From Candidatus Gastranaerophilales bacterium (lineage in GTDB: Bacteria; Cyanobacteriota; Vampirovibrionia; Gastranaerophilales; Gastranaerophilaceae), in NCBI GenBank assembly GCA_944322785.1, contig CALUPW010000003.1, positions 1-64,000 on the forward strand: a DNA stretch of 64,000 nt. Reading direction: 5' to 3'. The notes under the pieces are model-generated. The model worked only from the letters and a program-made list of their open reading frames with translations, had not been told where the DNA came from and did not search any database. Shown piece by piece: positions 56,523 through 64,000 of the stretch; the first letter of the stretch is position 1; every line of letters begins with the position of its first letter. Both the position numbers and the translations under genes were made by a program.

Positions 56523-57188
56523 TTATTTTGAAATTTCATCCGGATTTAAAATCATACAGTTGATATTGTTCATGTTGATAAATTTGAGGAACATTTCCAA
56601 ATCCGTTTTGATTTCGGGGAACGTGTTGTAATGCATAGGAATAACCGTTCTAACCCCGAGCCAATCAGCTGCAATCGCAGCATGAGCCGCATCCATTGTA
56701 TAATGTCCGCCAATTGGAAGAAGTGCAATATTCGGACGATAAAGTTCTTTTATTGTTTTCATTTCTGACGTTAAAGCAGTATCCCCTGCGTGATAAATAC
56801 GGGTATTTTCAATATCAAAAATTATACCTGCCGCACTTCCTGCATATCCTCCGTCAGGAAGAGAATTTGAATGGAAAGCCGGAACAAAAATTGCACGTCC
56901 CCACGGATAGCTTAACCATCCGCCAAAGTTAACTCTGTTAACAGTTATTCCTTCACGGGAGAAATAATCGGCAAGTTCAACAACGGCAGAAACTGTTGCA
57001 CCTTTTTCTTTGGCAATTTCAATTGTTTCACCGATATGATCCGCATGCCCGTGGGTAACGAAAATATCCGTAATATTTTCTTCATGCCAGTTATATTTAT
57101 CATTTTGTTTTATAAAAGGGTCAATTAAAATACATCTTTCTCCAACTTTAAATTGAAATGCACTGTGACCTAAGTATCTGATATCCAT
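56523..57188 (-). CDS. metal-dependent hydrolase, UPF0173 type (metallo-beta-lactamase fold)
   Basis: 221 residues. THGHADH (H46, H48, D50, H51) is the metallo-beta-lactamase zinc motif, with downstream ligands in AFHSNS, YHAGDTA and PMHYNTF. Family UPF0173 has no general function assigned. AAGGAG precedes the ATG. Confidence 0.93.
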   Translation of the reverse strand: MDIRYLGHSAFQFKVGERCILIDPFIKQNDKYNWHEENITDIFVTHGHADHIGETIEIAKEKGATVSAVVELADYFSREGITVNRVNFGGWLSYPWGRAIFVPAFHSNSLPDGGYAGSAAGIIFDIENTRIYHAGDTALTSEMKTIKELYRPNIALLPIGGHYTMDAAHAAIAADWLGVRTVIPMHYNTFPEIKTDLEMFLKFINMNNINCMILNPDEISK

Positions 57189-57219
57189 ATTTTACTCCTT
57201 CTTCTTATTAATTTACAAT

Positions 57220-57248
57220 TTTATTTATAACAGATTTTTTGATAAAAT
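57220..57248 (+). promoter_or_regulatory. promoter of ribD, leaderless type
   Basis: TTTATT (57220-57225), a 17-nt spacer, TAAAAT (57243-57248), then 6 nt to ATG 57255. No ribosome binding site. Confidence 0.55.
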
Positions 57249-57254
57249 TCAATT

Positions 57255-58328
57255 ATGAAACAATACGAAACATATATGAAAGAATGTTTTGAACTTGCAA
57301 GGCTGGGAGAAGGGAATACTTCGCCCAATCCTATGGTCGGTTGTATTGTTTTAAATAAATTTGATGAAATTATTTCAAAAGGATTTCACGCAAAATACGG
57401 ACAAAATCACGCCGAACGGGATGCGCTTTTAAAAATTGATAAAAAAAATGCCGCAGGCGGAACCTTAATTGTCAATCTTGAACCCTGCACACATTTTGGT
57501 AAAACTCCCCCGTGTGCGGATTTGATTATTGAATACGGCATAAAAAAAGTTGTTATCGGAATGCGAGATGTAAACCCTGTTGTTGCCGGAAACGGAATTA
57601 AAAAACTGCAGGCTGCCGGCATAGAGGTTGTTGAAGGTATTCTTGAAAATGATGCGAAAAAGTTGAATGAAATTTTTATTACAAATATGACAGAACACCG
57701 CACATTTGTTGCCTTAAAAACAGCATGCACACTTGACGGTAAAATTGCAACAAAAACAGGCTGTTCACAATGGATTACCTCAGAAACTGCCCGCACGGAA
57801 GCAAAAAAACTGCGAAAAAAATACGATGCTATCCTAACAAGTTCTAAAACCGTTATTGCAGACAATCCGACAATGGAGCATAAAAATAAAATTATTTTAG
57901 ACAGAAAATTGAAAACTGATTTTAGGCAGGCAAATATATACAAATCAGGAAATATTTATGTTTTTTATGACGGGAAACTGACGCCGCCCTCAAACTTTGA
58001 AAATATTACCTTTGTACCTGCTCCAGTTATTAATGAAAAACTTGATATTGATTTTATTTTAAAAAAACTTTTTGAACGTAAAATAATGAGTGTATTTGTT
58101 GAAGCAGGCGGGATTTTAAACGGTGAAATGCTTAATTATACTGATAAAATTTATCAGTTTATTGCACCGAAAATTTTATCGGACAACAGTGGGAAATCTG
58201 CTTTTGACGGGAAAAATATTTTAAATATAAATGAAGCCGCCGCTTTCAGGTTTGATGACATCAAAATGTTTTCGCCTGATATTTTATTAACCTGCTATCC
58301 TATAAACAAAAAACAAAACTTTTCGTAA
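57255..58328 (+). CDS. ribD: bifunctional riboflavin deaminase/reductase
   Basis: Catalyses the second and third steps of riboflavin synthesis. 357 residues: the deaminase domain has zinc ligands H52, C78 and C87 (HAERDAL with E54; EPCTHFGKTPPC), the reductase domain starts near 148 (FVALKTACTLDGKIA). The last 20 residues are diverged. No other rib gene nearby. Converges with dnaX. Confidence 0.96.
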   Translation: MKQYETYMKECFELARLGEGNTSPNPMVGCIVLNKFDEIISKGFHAKYGQNHAERDALLKIDKKNAAGGTLIVNLEPCTHFGKTPPCADLIIEYGIKKVVIGMRDVNPVVAGNGIKKLQAAGIEVVEGILENDAKKLNEIFITNMTEHRTFVALKTACTLDGKIATKTGCSQWITSETARTEAKKLRKKYDAILTSSKTVIADNPTMEHKNKIILDRKLKTDFRQANIYKSGNIYVFYDGKLTPPSNFENITFVPAPVINEKLDIDFILKKLFERKIMSVFVEAGGILNGEMLNYTDKIYQFIAPKILSDNSGKSAFDGKNILNINEAAAFRFDDIKMFSPDILLTCYPINKKQNFS

Positions 58329-58353
58329 AACATTTCTATGAGTTTTGACACCA

Positions 58354-60213
58354 CTATTCAATAACTTTTCCGTCAAACAAATCCATCACCATATTAACCG
58401 TGTCAGAATGCATATCGGTAAATTTAGAAACTTTCTCATCATCGCTCACAACAGTTACTTCATCCTGCTCTGCGTCCTCAATTTCTTCTTTTACATCATC
58501 TAAGGTTTGAAGTTTTTCTTGCGGCTCCGGCTTTCTTGGCGGCGGAACCGGATTAGACTTTGGGACATTTATCGGCCCCTGCGTCACAACATCACCCGGA
58601 TTAGGAAGACGAACCGTAATTTTTGTATTTGTCTGTCCGAAAAGTTCATCAACAGCTTTTTGCAAAACCGCTTTTTTGCTGCCTGAGATAAATTGCTGCA
58701 GATAAATTTCGTTTTTAATTGATATAACAACATCCTCAGGGGATAACACAACAGGTTTTGCCCACTGCTTTAAAAGCGCACGTGTTGGCGGACTTGCGAC
58801 ATTACCGAGAAGATTACCCCACAGAGTCAAAATATCCTCACCTGCGGAGGATTTTGCCTTTGGCATTGGTGCAAAATCATTTGAAGAATCCTCTTTTATG
58901 GTTTCTTTATACTGATTTTTTTCAGAATCTTCATGTTTAATATTTTCATGTTCAGACGGAGCCTCTATATCAATTGAAGCTACCTTTTGTTTTTCTAATT
59001 GTTCGACAATTTTAGGTTTGGCATGGACTGCCGGTTCAACGTGCGGAGCAAATGTTCCTCCGCCTTCCAGTGCACTAAGCCGAGCCTGCAAATCCGCAAG
59101 TTTTGTATTTTCTTCCAGATTTGCAAGGTCAATCATCGCAATTTCAAGCCACAGACGGGGATTGTTTGTTGTTTTTAATTCTTTTATGTAATTTGCACAG
59201 CTGTCACACAATGAAATTACCTGATGCGACTCAATATTTTCCGATTGCTTTTTTAAATCCGAAATTTGTACATCATTTAACTGGGTTAATTCAATTGCAA
59301 TTTCCGGAGAACAATTTTTTACAATCAGCAGATTTTTCATATAATCCAGCAAATTCTGTAAAATTTGAACGGGTTCATTTCCCGAATTATAAATTTTTTC
59401 AAGAAGTTCAAGAGCATTTGCAGGATTTGATGCGATAATTTGATTAGACAACTCATTCAAAACATCAAACGAAATTCTGCCCAAAAGAGCATTAATATCA
59501 TCTGTTGTAATTGCATTTTGCACGCCTAATACACTCAGCTGGTCAAGCAGCGCAATACTGTCACGCATACCTCCTGCTGAATTTTTTGCGATTGTTGCAA
59601 GGGCGTCGTCTGTTATGTTTATTTTTTCGCAGTCTGAAATATATCTAAGGTGTTTCACTATATCTGACGTTGTAATTCTTCTGAAATCAAATCTCTGACA
59701 GCGGCTTTTTATAGTATCAAGAACTTTGTGAACTTCTGTTGTTGCAAGAATGAAAATTACGTTTTTAGGCGGTTCTTCAAGAGTTTTTAACAGGGCATTA
59801 AAAGCTGTTGTAGACAACATATGAACTTCATCTATAATATAAATTTTGTATCTGCTGTTAACAGGCGCATACATTACTTTTTCAAGAATATTCTGAGCAT
59901 CTTCAACTTTTCTGTTGCTCGCCGCATCAATTTCAATTACATCCATCGGAACGGAATTTGTAATATCACGGCAGTTTTCGCATTCGCCGCATGGATTTAT
60001 TGTCGGTCCGTTAACACAGTTTAGGGATTTTGCAAAAATCCGTGCTGTAGAAGTTTTGCCGGTTCCACGGGGACCGGTAAAAAGATATGCATGCGAAATC
60101 TTATCCATTGCAATTGCATTTGCAAGCGCTTTTTTTATGTGTTCCTGTCCGACAACCTGTTCTAAAGTCTGCGGACGATATTTTCTGTATAAAGGAATAT
60201 ATTTTTCGTTCAT
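58354..60213 (-). CDS. dnaX: DNA polymerase III subunit gamma/tau
   Basis: 619 residues, the clamp-loader ATPase. Walker A GPRGTGKTS (47-55), a zinc module with C66, C75, C78 and C81, DEVHMLS (Walker B), and SRC box SRCQRFDFR. The C-terminal tau-like region (about 380-619) has a Lys/Glu/Ser linker, a conserved domain (LKQWAKPVVLSPEDVVISIKN) and an acidic tail. Starts 6 nt from a -10 box. Confidence 0.97.
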   Translation of the reverse strand: MNEKYIPLYRKYRPQTLEQVVGQEHIKKALANAIAMDKISHAYLFTGPRGTGKTSTARIFAKSLNCVNGPTINPCGECENCRDITNSVPMDVIEIDAASNRKVEDAQNILEKVMYAPVNSRYKIYIIDEVHMLSTTAFNALLKTLEEPPKNVIFILATTEVHKVLDTIKSRCQRFDFRRITTSDIVKHLRYISDCEKINITDDALATIAKNSAGGMRDSIALLDQLSVLGVQNAITTDDINALLGRISFDVLNELSNQIIASNPANALELLEKIYNSGNEPVQILQNLLDYMKNLLIVKNCSPEIAIELTQLNDVQISDLKKQSENIESHQVISLCDSCANYIKELKTTNNPRLWLEIAMIDLANLEENTKLADLQARLSALEGGGTFAPHVEPAVHAKPKIVEQLEKQKVASIDIEAPSEHENIKHEDSEKNQYKETIKEDSSNDFAPMPKAKSSAGEDILTLWGNLLGNVASPPTRALLKQWAKPVVLSPEDVVISIKNEIYLQQFISGSKKAVLQKAVDELFGQTNTKITVRLPNPGDVVTQGPINVPKSNPVPPPRKPEPQEKLQTLDDVKEEIEDAEQDEVTVVSDDEKVSKFTDMHSDTVNMVMDLFDGKVIE

Positions 60214-60219
60214 GGTAAT

Positions 60220-60228
60220 ATTATAGCA
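60220..60228 (-). promoter_or_regulatory. extended -10 promoter of dnaX, leaderless type
   Basis: TGC-TATAAT on the minus strand (60228-60220) ends 6 nt before ATG 60213. No -35 match at 17-18 nt. No ribosome binding site. Divergent from the carboxypeptidase gene, 40 bp away. Confidence 0.6.
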
Positions 60229-60253
60229 GAGTTTTATGTAAAAGGGTTAAAAT

Positions 60254-61144
60254 ATGAACATAATTAAACCTGCAAACCTTAAAAAAGGTGATACAATCGG
60301 AATACTAGCAACTTCAGGCCCGATAAAACAGGACAGCCTACCGATATTGACGGCAGTGGATTATCTTAAGCAATCCGGCTACCAAACCGTTATCAGCAAC
60401 GATATTTATAAAGAAGACAGATACCTTGCAGGAGAAGACGAAACCAGACTAAAAGATTTGCATGATTTTTTCAAAAATCCTCATATTAATGCAATAATTT
60501 GTCTGCGAGGCGGATACGGGGCATTAAGACTGATTAACAGGATAGATTATTCCATTATCAGAAACAACCCTAAAATTTTTTGCGGATATTCTGATATTAC
60601 AGCATTAAGTATTATGTTTTTAAAACGTGCAGGACTTATGACATATTCAGGCCCGATGATTATGAGTGACTTTGGGGCTGCAGAACGCTCAAACTACACA
60701 ATGAACGAATTTTTTAAAGCAGTAACCTCGGATAAATATGAAATATCTGCAAATCATATTATAAAAGAGGGAAAAGCAGAGGGAATTTTGTGGGGCGGAA
60801 ATCTTTCGACGGTTGTTTCCTTATGCGGTCTTGATTTCATTCCTGATGAGCCTTTTATATTTTTTGCGGAAGATATTAACGAGCCGGTTTATAAAATAGA
60901 TAAAATGTTCAGACAGCTTTTAAATATAGAAAAATTTCGTCAAAACATCAGTGGACTCTGCCTCGGGGATTTTTCAAATACTGATAACAAAGACTGGCTT
61001 TTAAAACTCTTAATTGAAATTTCTGAAGAATTGTCCATTCCGTCTTCACTCGGTTTTAAAATTTCACATACAGCCTGCAAAACGACGATTCCAATAGGTG
61101 CCAGAGGTATGCTCAACGGAAAAACTTTACAGATTTTAAAATAA
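60254..61144 (+). CDS. LD-carboxypeptidase, S66 family
   Basis: 296 residues. CLRGGYGALRLINRI and FCGYSDITAL carry the S66 nucleophile S113; WGGNLSTV holds the Glu and SHTACKTTIPIG the His. The family removes D-Ala from muropeptides (LdcA) or cleaves microcin C (MccF). No signal peptide. AAAAGGG is the ribosome binding site. Confidence 0.92.
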   Translation: MNIIKPANLKKGDTIGILATSGPIKQDSLPILTAVDYLKQSGYQTVISNDIYKEDRYLAGEDETRLKDLHDFFKNPHINAIICLRGGYGALRLINRIDYSIIRNNPKIFCGYSDITALSIMFLKRAGLMTYSGPMIMSDFGAAERSNYTMNEFFKAVTSDKYEISANHIIKEGKAEGILWGGNLSTVVSLCGLDFIPDEPFIFFAEDINEPVYKIDKMFRQLLNIEKFRQNISGLCLGDFSNTDNKDWLLKLLIEISEELSIPSSLGFKISHTACKTTIPIGARGMLNGKTLQILK

Positions 61145-61227
61145 TTAATTTTATATTAAAAAGGAAGTCCCGCAAATTTTTTTGGGTTAAAATATGATTA
61201 AGGTTAGTCAAGAAAAGGATAAAAATT

Positions 61228-62067
61228 ATGTGGGATTATTCGGAAAAAGTAATGGATCACTACAGAAACCCCAGAAATGTCGGAAAAATCGACAATGCTG
61301 ATGCAATCGGTGAAGCCGGCTCACTTGCCTGCGGTGATTCCTTGAAAATATATTTAAAAATACAAAACGGAATTGTAACGGATGCGAAATTTCAGACATT
61401 CGGCTGCGGCTCAGCAGTTGCAAGTTCAAGCATTCTAACAGAAATGATTATCGGAAAAACAGTTGACGAAGTAAAAAAAATTACAAACAAAGATATAGCA
61501 GACCAATTAGGCGGTCTGCCTCCCGAAAAAATGCACTGTTCCGTAATGGGATATGAAGCTCTGGAAGATGCGCTTAAAAACTTTGACAATATGACGGATC
61601 TGGATGATTTACGAAACGAAACAAAAGCGGAGAAAATCGTCTGCACCTGTTTTAACGTTACTGAAAACATGATCTGGGATGCAATAAAACAAAACGGGCT
61701 GAAAACCGTCGAAGATATAACAAACTATACAAAAGCCGGCGGTGCCTGCGGCAAATGCAAAGGGTTAATTCAGGATATTATTGACACCTATTATAAAAAA
61801 GAAGAAAATGAGTCAAACAGTCCTGCGCTTTCACCCGCACAAAAAATTCTCAAAATAAACAACATAATTGAAACACAGATTTCTCCGGAACTCAGAAAAG
61901 ACGGCGGCGACATAACGCTTGTCGACATTGACGGCAATAAAGTTCTTGTAAAACTGCGCGGCAAATGTTCCGGATGCAAAAATTCGCATCTGACATTAAA
62001 GGCGTTTGTTGAAAGCACTCTTAGAGAAGCTGTGGATTCAAATATTGATGTAATCGAGGTGGCATAA
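61228..62067 (+). CDS. nifU: Fe-S cluster scaffold NifU
   Basis: 279 residues with the three NifU parts: an IscU-like domain (C35, C60, C104), a central [2Fe-2S] domain (C139, C141, C174, C177, in CTCFN and GACGKCK) and a C-terminal Nfu domain (C247-x2-C250). It builds clusters with sulfur from NifS. No nitrogenase gene is in the window, so this is probably the housekeeping Fe-S system, as in other non-diazotrophs. A -10-like TAAAAT lies at 61188-61193. Confidence 0.96.
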   Translation: MWDYSEKVMDHYRNPRNVGKIDNADAIGEAGSLACGDSLKIYLKIQNGIVTDAKFQTFGCGSAVASSSILTEMIIGKTVDEVKKITNKDIADQLGGLPPEKMHCSVMGYEALEDALKNFDNMTDLDDLRNETKAEKIVCTCFNVTENMIWDAIKQNGLKTVEDITNYTKAGGACGKCKGLIQDIIDTYYKKEENESNSPALSPAQKILKINNIIETQISPELRKDGGDITLVDIDGNKVLVKLRGKCSGCKNSHLTLKAFVESTLREAVDSNIDVIEVA

Positions 62068-63263
62068 TGAGTTTGATATATTTAGACAACAACGCAACAA
62101 CAAAAGTTGCACCGGAAGTTCTTGATGTAATGCTTCCCTATTTTAAAGAAGAATATGCAAACCCTTCAAGCATTTACGAATTTGCAAAAAAATCCAACCA
62201 TGCTGTTCGTGAGGCAAGAGGTGTGATAAAAGATTTTATTAATGCTGCAAACGAAAAAGAAATTATTTTCACCTCCTGCGGTTCGGAAAGCGCAAACACG
62301 GCTATTATGGGCGTACTAAACATGAACAAAAACAAGCGCCACATTATCACCTCAAAAGTCGAACACCCCTGCGTACTCAATCTATATCAAAATCTTGAAA
62401 AACAGGGATATAAAGTTGATTATATCGGAGTTAATTCAAACGGAGAACTTGATCTTGCACAGCTTGAAGAAGCAATAAATTATGACACGGCTCTTGTTTC
62501 AATAATGTATGCCAATAACGAAACAGGTGTTATTTTCCCGATTGAAAAGATTTCGGAAATTATTAAATCAAAAAATAAAGAAACTAAATTTTTTGTTGAT
62601 GCAGTTCAGGTTGCAGGCAAAATTCCGATTGATGTTCAAGCTGCCGAAATTGATCTTCTGGGAATTTCAGGACACAAATTTCATGCCCCGAAAGGTGTCG
62701 GTGCTTTGTACGTAAATTCAAAAACACTGATTACACCTTTAATCATCGGTGGACATCAGGAAAGGGGCAAACGTGCCGGAACTGAAAATGTTCCCTACAT
62801 TGTCGGAATGGCAAAAGCTGCGGAACTTGCCTCAGACAATCTCAAATATGAAGCAAACGAAGTTAAAAGACTGCGTGACAAACTGGAAACAGGTATTTTG
62901 AAAAAAGTATTTAATGCAAGAATAAATACAGGAATTGCAAGCAGAGTACCGAATACTTCAAACATCGGTTTTGAATATATAGAAGGGGAACTTATTCTTC
63001 TTCATTTAAGTGATTTAGGAATTTGTGCAAGTTCCGGAAGCGCCTGTACATCGGGTTCTCTTGAGCCGAGTCATGTCCTACGTGCGATGAATGTTCCGTT
63101 TACAGCCATTCACGGAAGTATCAGATGGTCGCTTTCAAGATACACAACAGAAAAAGAAATTGATTACGTTCTGGATGTTCTGCCGGGAATAATCGACAAA
63201 ATAACCTCTCTTTCTCCATATCAGGATGAACTTGCAAACCTTAAAAAACTTAAAGGATTTTAA
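62067..63263 (+). CDS. nifS: cysteine desulfurase NifS
   Basis: 398 residues, PLP enzyme giving sulfur to NifU. PLP lysine K204 (SGHKFHAPKG) and active-site C327 (SSGSACTSGS) are present, with HPHVE-type motif VEHPCVLN. Its ATG shares one base with the nifU stop (TAATG), so the two are translationally coupled. Confidence 0.97.
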   Translation: MSLIYLDNNATTKVAPEVLDVMLPYFKEEYANPSSIYEFAKKSNHAVREARGVIKDFINAANEKEIIFTSCGSESANTAIMGVLNMNKNKRHIITSKVEHPCVLNLYQNLEKQGYKVDYIGVNSNGELDLAQLEEAINYDTALVSIMYANNETGVIFPIEKISEIIKSKNKETKFFVDAVQVAGKIPIDVQAAEIDLLGISGHKFHAPKGVGALYVNSKTLITPLIIGGHQERGKRAGTENVPYIVGMAKAAELASDNLKYEANEVKRLRDKLETGILKKVFNARINTGIASRVPNTSNIGFEYIEGELILLHLSDLGICASSGSACTSGSLEPSHVLRAMNVPFTAIHGSIRWSLSRYTTEKEIDYVLDVLPGIIDKITSLSPYQDELANLKKLKGF

Positions 63264-63293
63264 AGTTAATAAAAAATTCAAATAAGAAATTTA

Positions 63294-63343
63294 TTTAAGC
63301 CTAAAGTAGTATGATTATTTAAACATAAGACTTTAGGCTTAAA
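63294..63343. other. 14-bp perfect inverted repeat after nifS
   Basis: TTTAAGCCTAAAGT (63294-63307) pairs with ACTTTAGGCTTAAA (63330-63343) across 22 nt. It may be the nifUS terminator, though no T-run follows, or an operator for the next gene. Confidence 0.6.
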
Positions 63344-63409
63344 TATTTACAGGAATTTTTGATTTTTTCAAAATGGCAGCTTCGTAGGATAGTTTTTAAA
63401 AATAAGCAG

Positions 63410-63430
63410 CCTTATCCTGAGCATAAGGAG
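63410..63430 (+). promoter_or_regulatory. hairpin covering the ribosome binding site of the 63438 gene
   Basis: CCTTAT (63410-63415) can pair with ATAAGG (63423-63428) across a 7-nt loop, hiding AAGGAG. An upstream AGGATA (63386-63391) can pair instead with TATCCT (63413-63418), giving a mutually exclusive fold. Confidence 0.35.
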
Positions 63431-63437
63431 TTGCTTT

Positions 63438-64000
63438 ATGAAAAAATTTATTATTACTTTATGCCTTCCTATTTTATTAGGATTTTCCATGACTGCGGCA
63501 CTTGCTGCTAACACACAAATTCTTGATAAAATTGAAAATTCTCTTTACGGTTTTACATACACGGGCGACAGCGAAAATTCAAGACTTGACAGAATAGAAA
63601 ATTCTGTTTACGGGACAGTTTCACAAAAATCAGCAACCGAACGAGTTGCCAGACTAAAAAAAGATTTATCTGCTGATTTGATAGGTCAGGAAATAGAACC
63701 AAAAGAAGACACCTTTGCGGATGATGAAATAGCATACGTTGGAGAAGAACTTAAATCTGCGCCAAATGTAAGTTATCCTGCAGTAGATGAGATGGAAGAG
63801 ATGGTATTTAATAAAGTTACGCCAAAAGATGACATTAAAAAACGGCTTTCTCGTCTTGAGATGAAAATGTTCGGTAAAGAATATAACGACGATCTTGCAA
63901 CCAGAACAGACAGACTAAAAGCTGAAATTAAACCGCAATCTTTGATGGACAATCAAATTGCACAATCCTCAAATGAATTTTATGATGATTATGTGCCGCC
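63438..64000 (+). CDS. exported protein with repeated RLxRIExxVYG-like motifs (partial)
   Basis: The first 187 codons of a gene that runs off the right edge. A signal peptide is clear (basic MKKF, hydrophobic core to about 20, cleavage near ALAA at 21-24). After it a motif recurs: ILDKIENSLYG, RLDRIENSVYG and RLSRLEMKMFG, each with RVARLKK- or RTDRLKA-like follow-up. The protein is acidic with a Pro-containing middle. I know such repeats only as uncharacterised proteins of this lineage. AAGGAG ribosome binding site at 63425-63430. Confidence 0.85.
   Translation, partial: MKKFIITLCLPILLGFSMTAALAANTQILDKIENSLYGFTYTGDSENSRLDRIENSVYGTVSQKSATERVARLKKDLSADLIGQEIEPKEDTFADDEIAYVGEELKSAPNVSYPAVDEMEEMVFNKVTPKDDIKKRLSRLEMKMFGKEYNDDLATRTDRLKAEIKPQSLMDNQIAQSSNEFYDDYVP

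Noticed and set aside
61228-63263. Nitrogen fixation island suggested by nifU and nifS
   Set aside because: No nitrogenase or accessory nif gene is present; these genes serve general Fe-S assembly in many non-diazotrophs.

Overview
The window is a low-GC, gene-dense bacterial chromosome segment. It most resembles a gut member of the non-photosynthetic sister group of Cyanobacteria (Melainabacteria/Vampirovibrionia, order Gastranaerophilales). The evidence is: ATP synthase genes in cyanobacterial order (a, c, b', b, delta, alpha, gamma) with split b/b' subunits and no beta/epsilon genes in the cluster; a pseudopilin with the AFTLAEVLITLG leader seen in that group; a Na+-pump-type oxaloacetate decarboxylase; and several lineage-type membrane or unknown proteins. 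The assignment is an inference from gene content; no rRNA or tRNA gene was found.

Layout. 1-584: the end of an unknown gene, a 61-bp direct repeat, a terminator and the smc promoter. 585-6696: smc-scpA-scpB plus an overlapping metzincin-type protease gene. 6831-8207: an FAD-dependent dehydrogenase. 8277-9640: an accessory island with a pseudopilin lacking a start codon, palindromic repeats, and a small double-glycine-leader gene broken at a 12-base homopolymer. 9644-12631: a sensor kinase with a leaderless-type promoter, an exported unknown, a small unknown. 12612-18000: a TPR protein, a LeuA/homocitrate-synthase-type enzyme, an unusual lipoprotein and a LeuC-type dehydratase. 18038-23111: an ECF sigma/anti-sigma pair, two lineage membrane proteins, glgC and small unknowns. 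23171-27146: a biotin-dependent decarboxylase operon with its own biotin ligase. 27253-32586: the ATP synthase operon, with a zinc-finger membrane protein gene inserted. 32615-36041: two large paralogous membrane proteins. 36336-45451: CCA-adding-type enzyme, rsmE, a dehydratase-activase-like protein, rpsU, two small unknowns, an SNF2 helicase and gpmI. 45452-50176: a second accessory island with a 1203-residue cysteine- and glycine-rich prepilin flanked by the same palindromic repeats. 50177-63263: yjbQ, a probable amidohydrolase pseudoenzyme, obgE, tsaD, a kinase-like unknown, gshB, a metallo-beta-lactamase-fold hydrolase, ribD, dnaX, an LD-carboxypeptidase, nifU and nifS. The window ends inside an exported repeat protein.

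How the parts fit. Housekeeping operons (chromosome condensation, ATP synthesis, DNA clamp loading, Fe-S assembly, tRNA and rRNA maturation) alternate with lineage-specific surface and membrane genes. Three patterns stand out. First, seven otherwise dissimilar proteins carry a short N-terminal segment ending in F-x-G or F-G, in one case upstream of a lipoprotein signal. Second, palindromic repeats cluster beside both pilin genes and run into coding sequence. Third, five genes have a -10 hexamer exactly 6 nt before the start codon, which predicts leaderless mRNAs.
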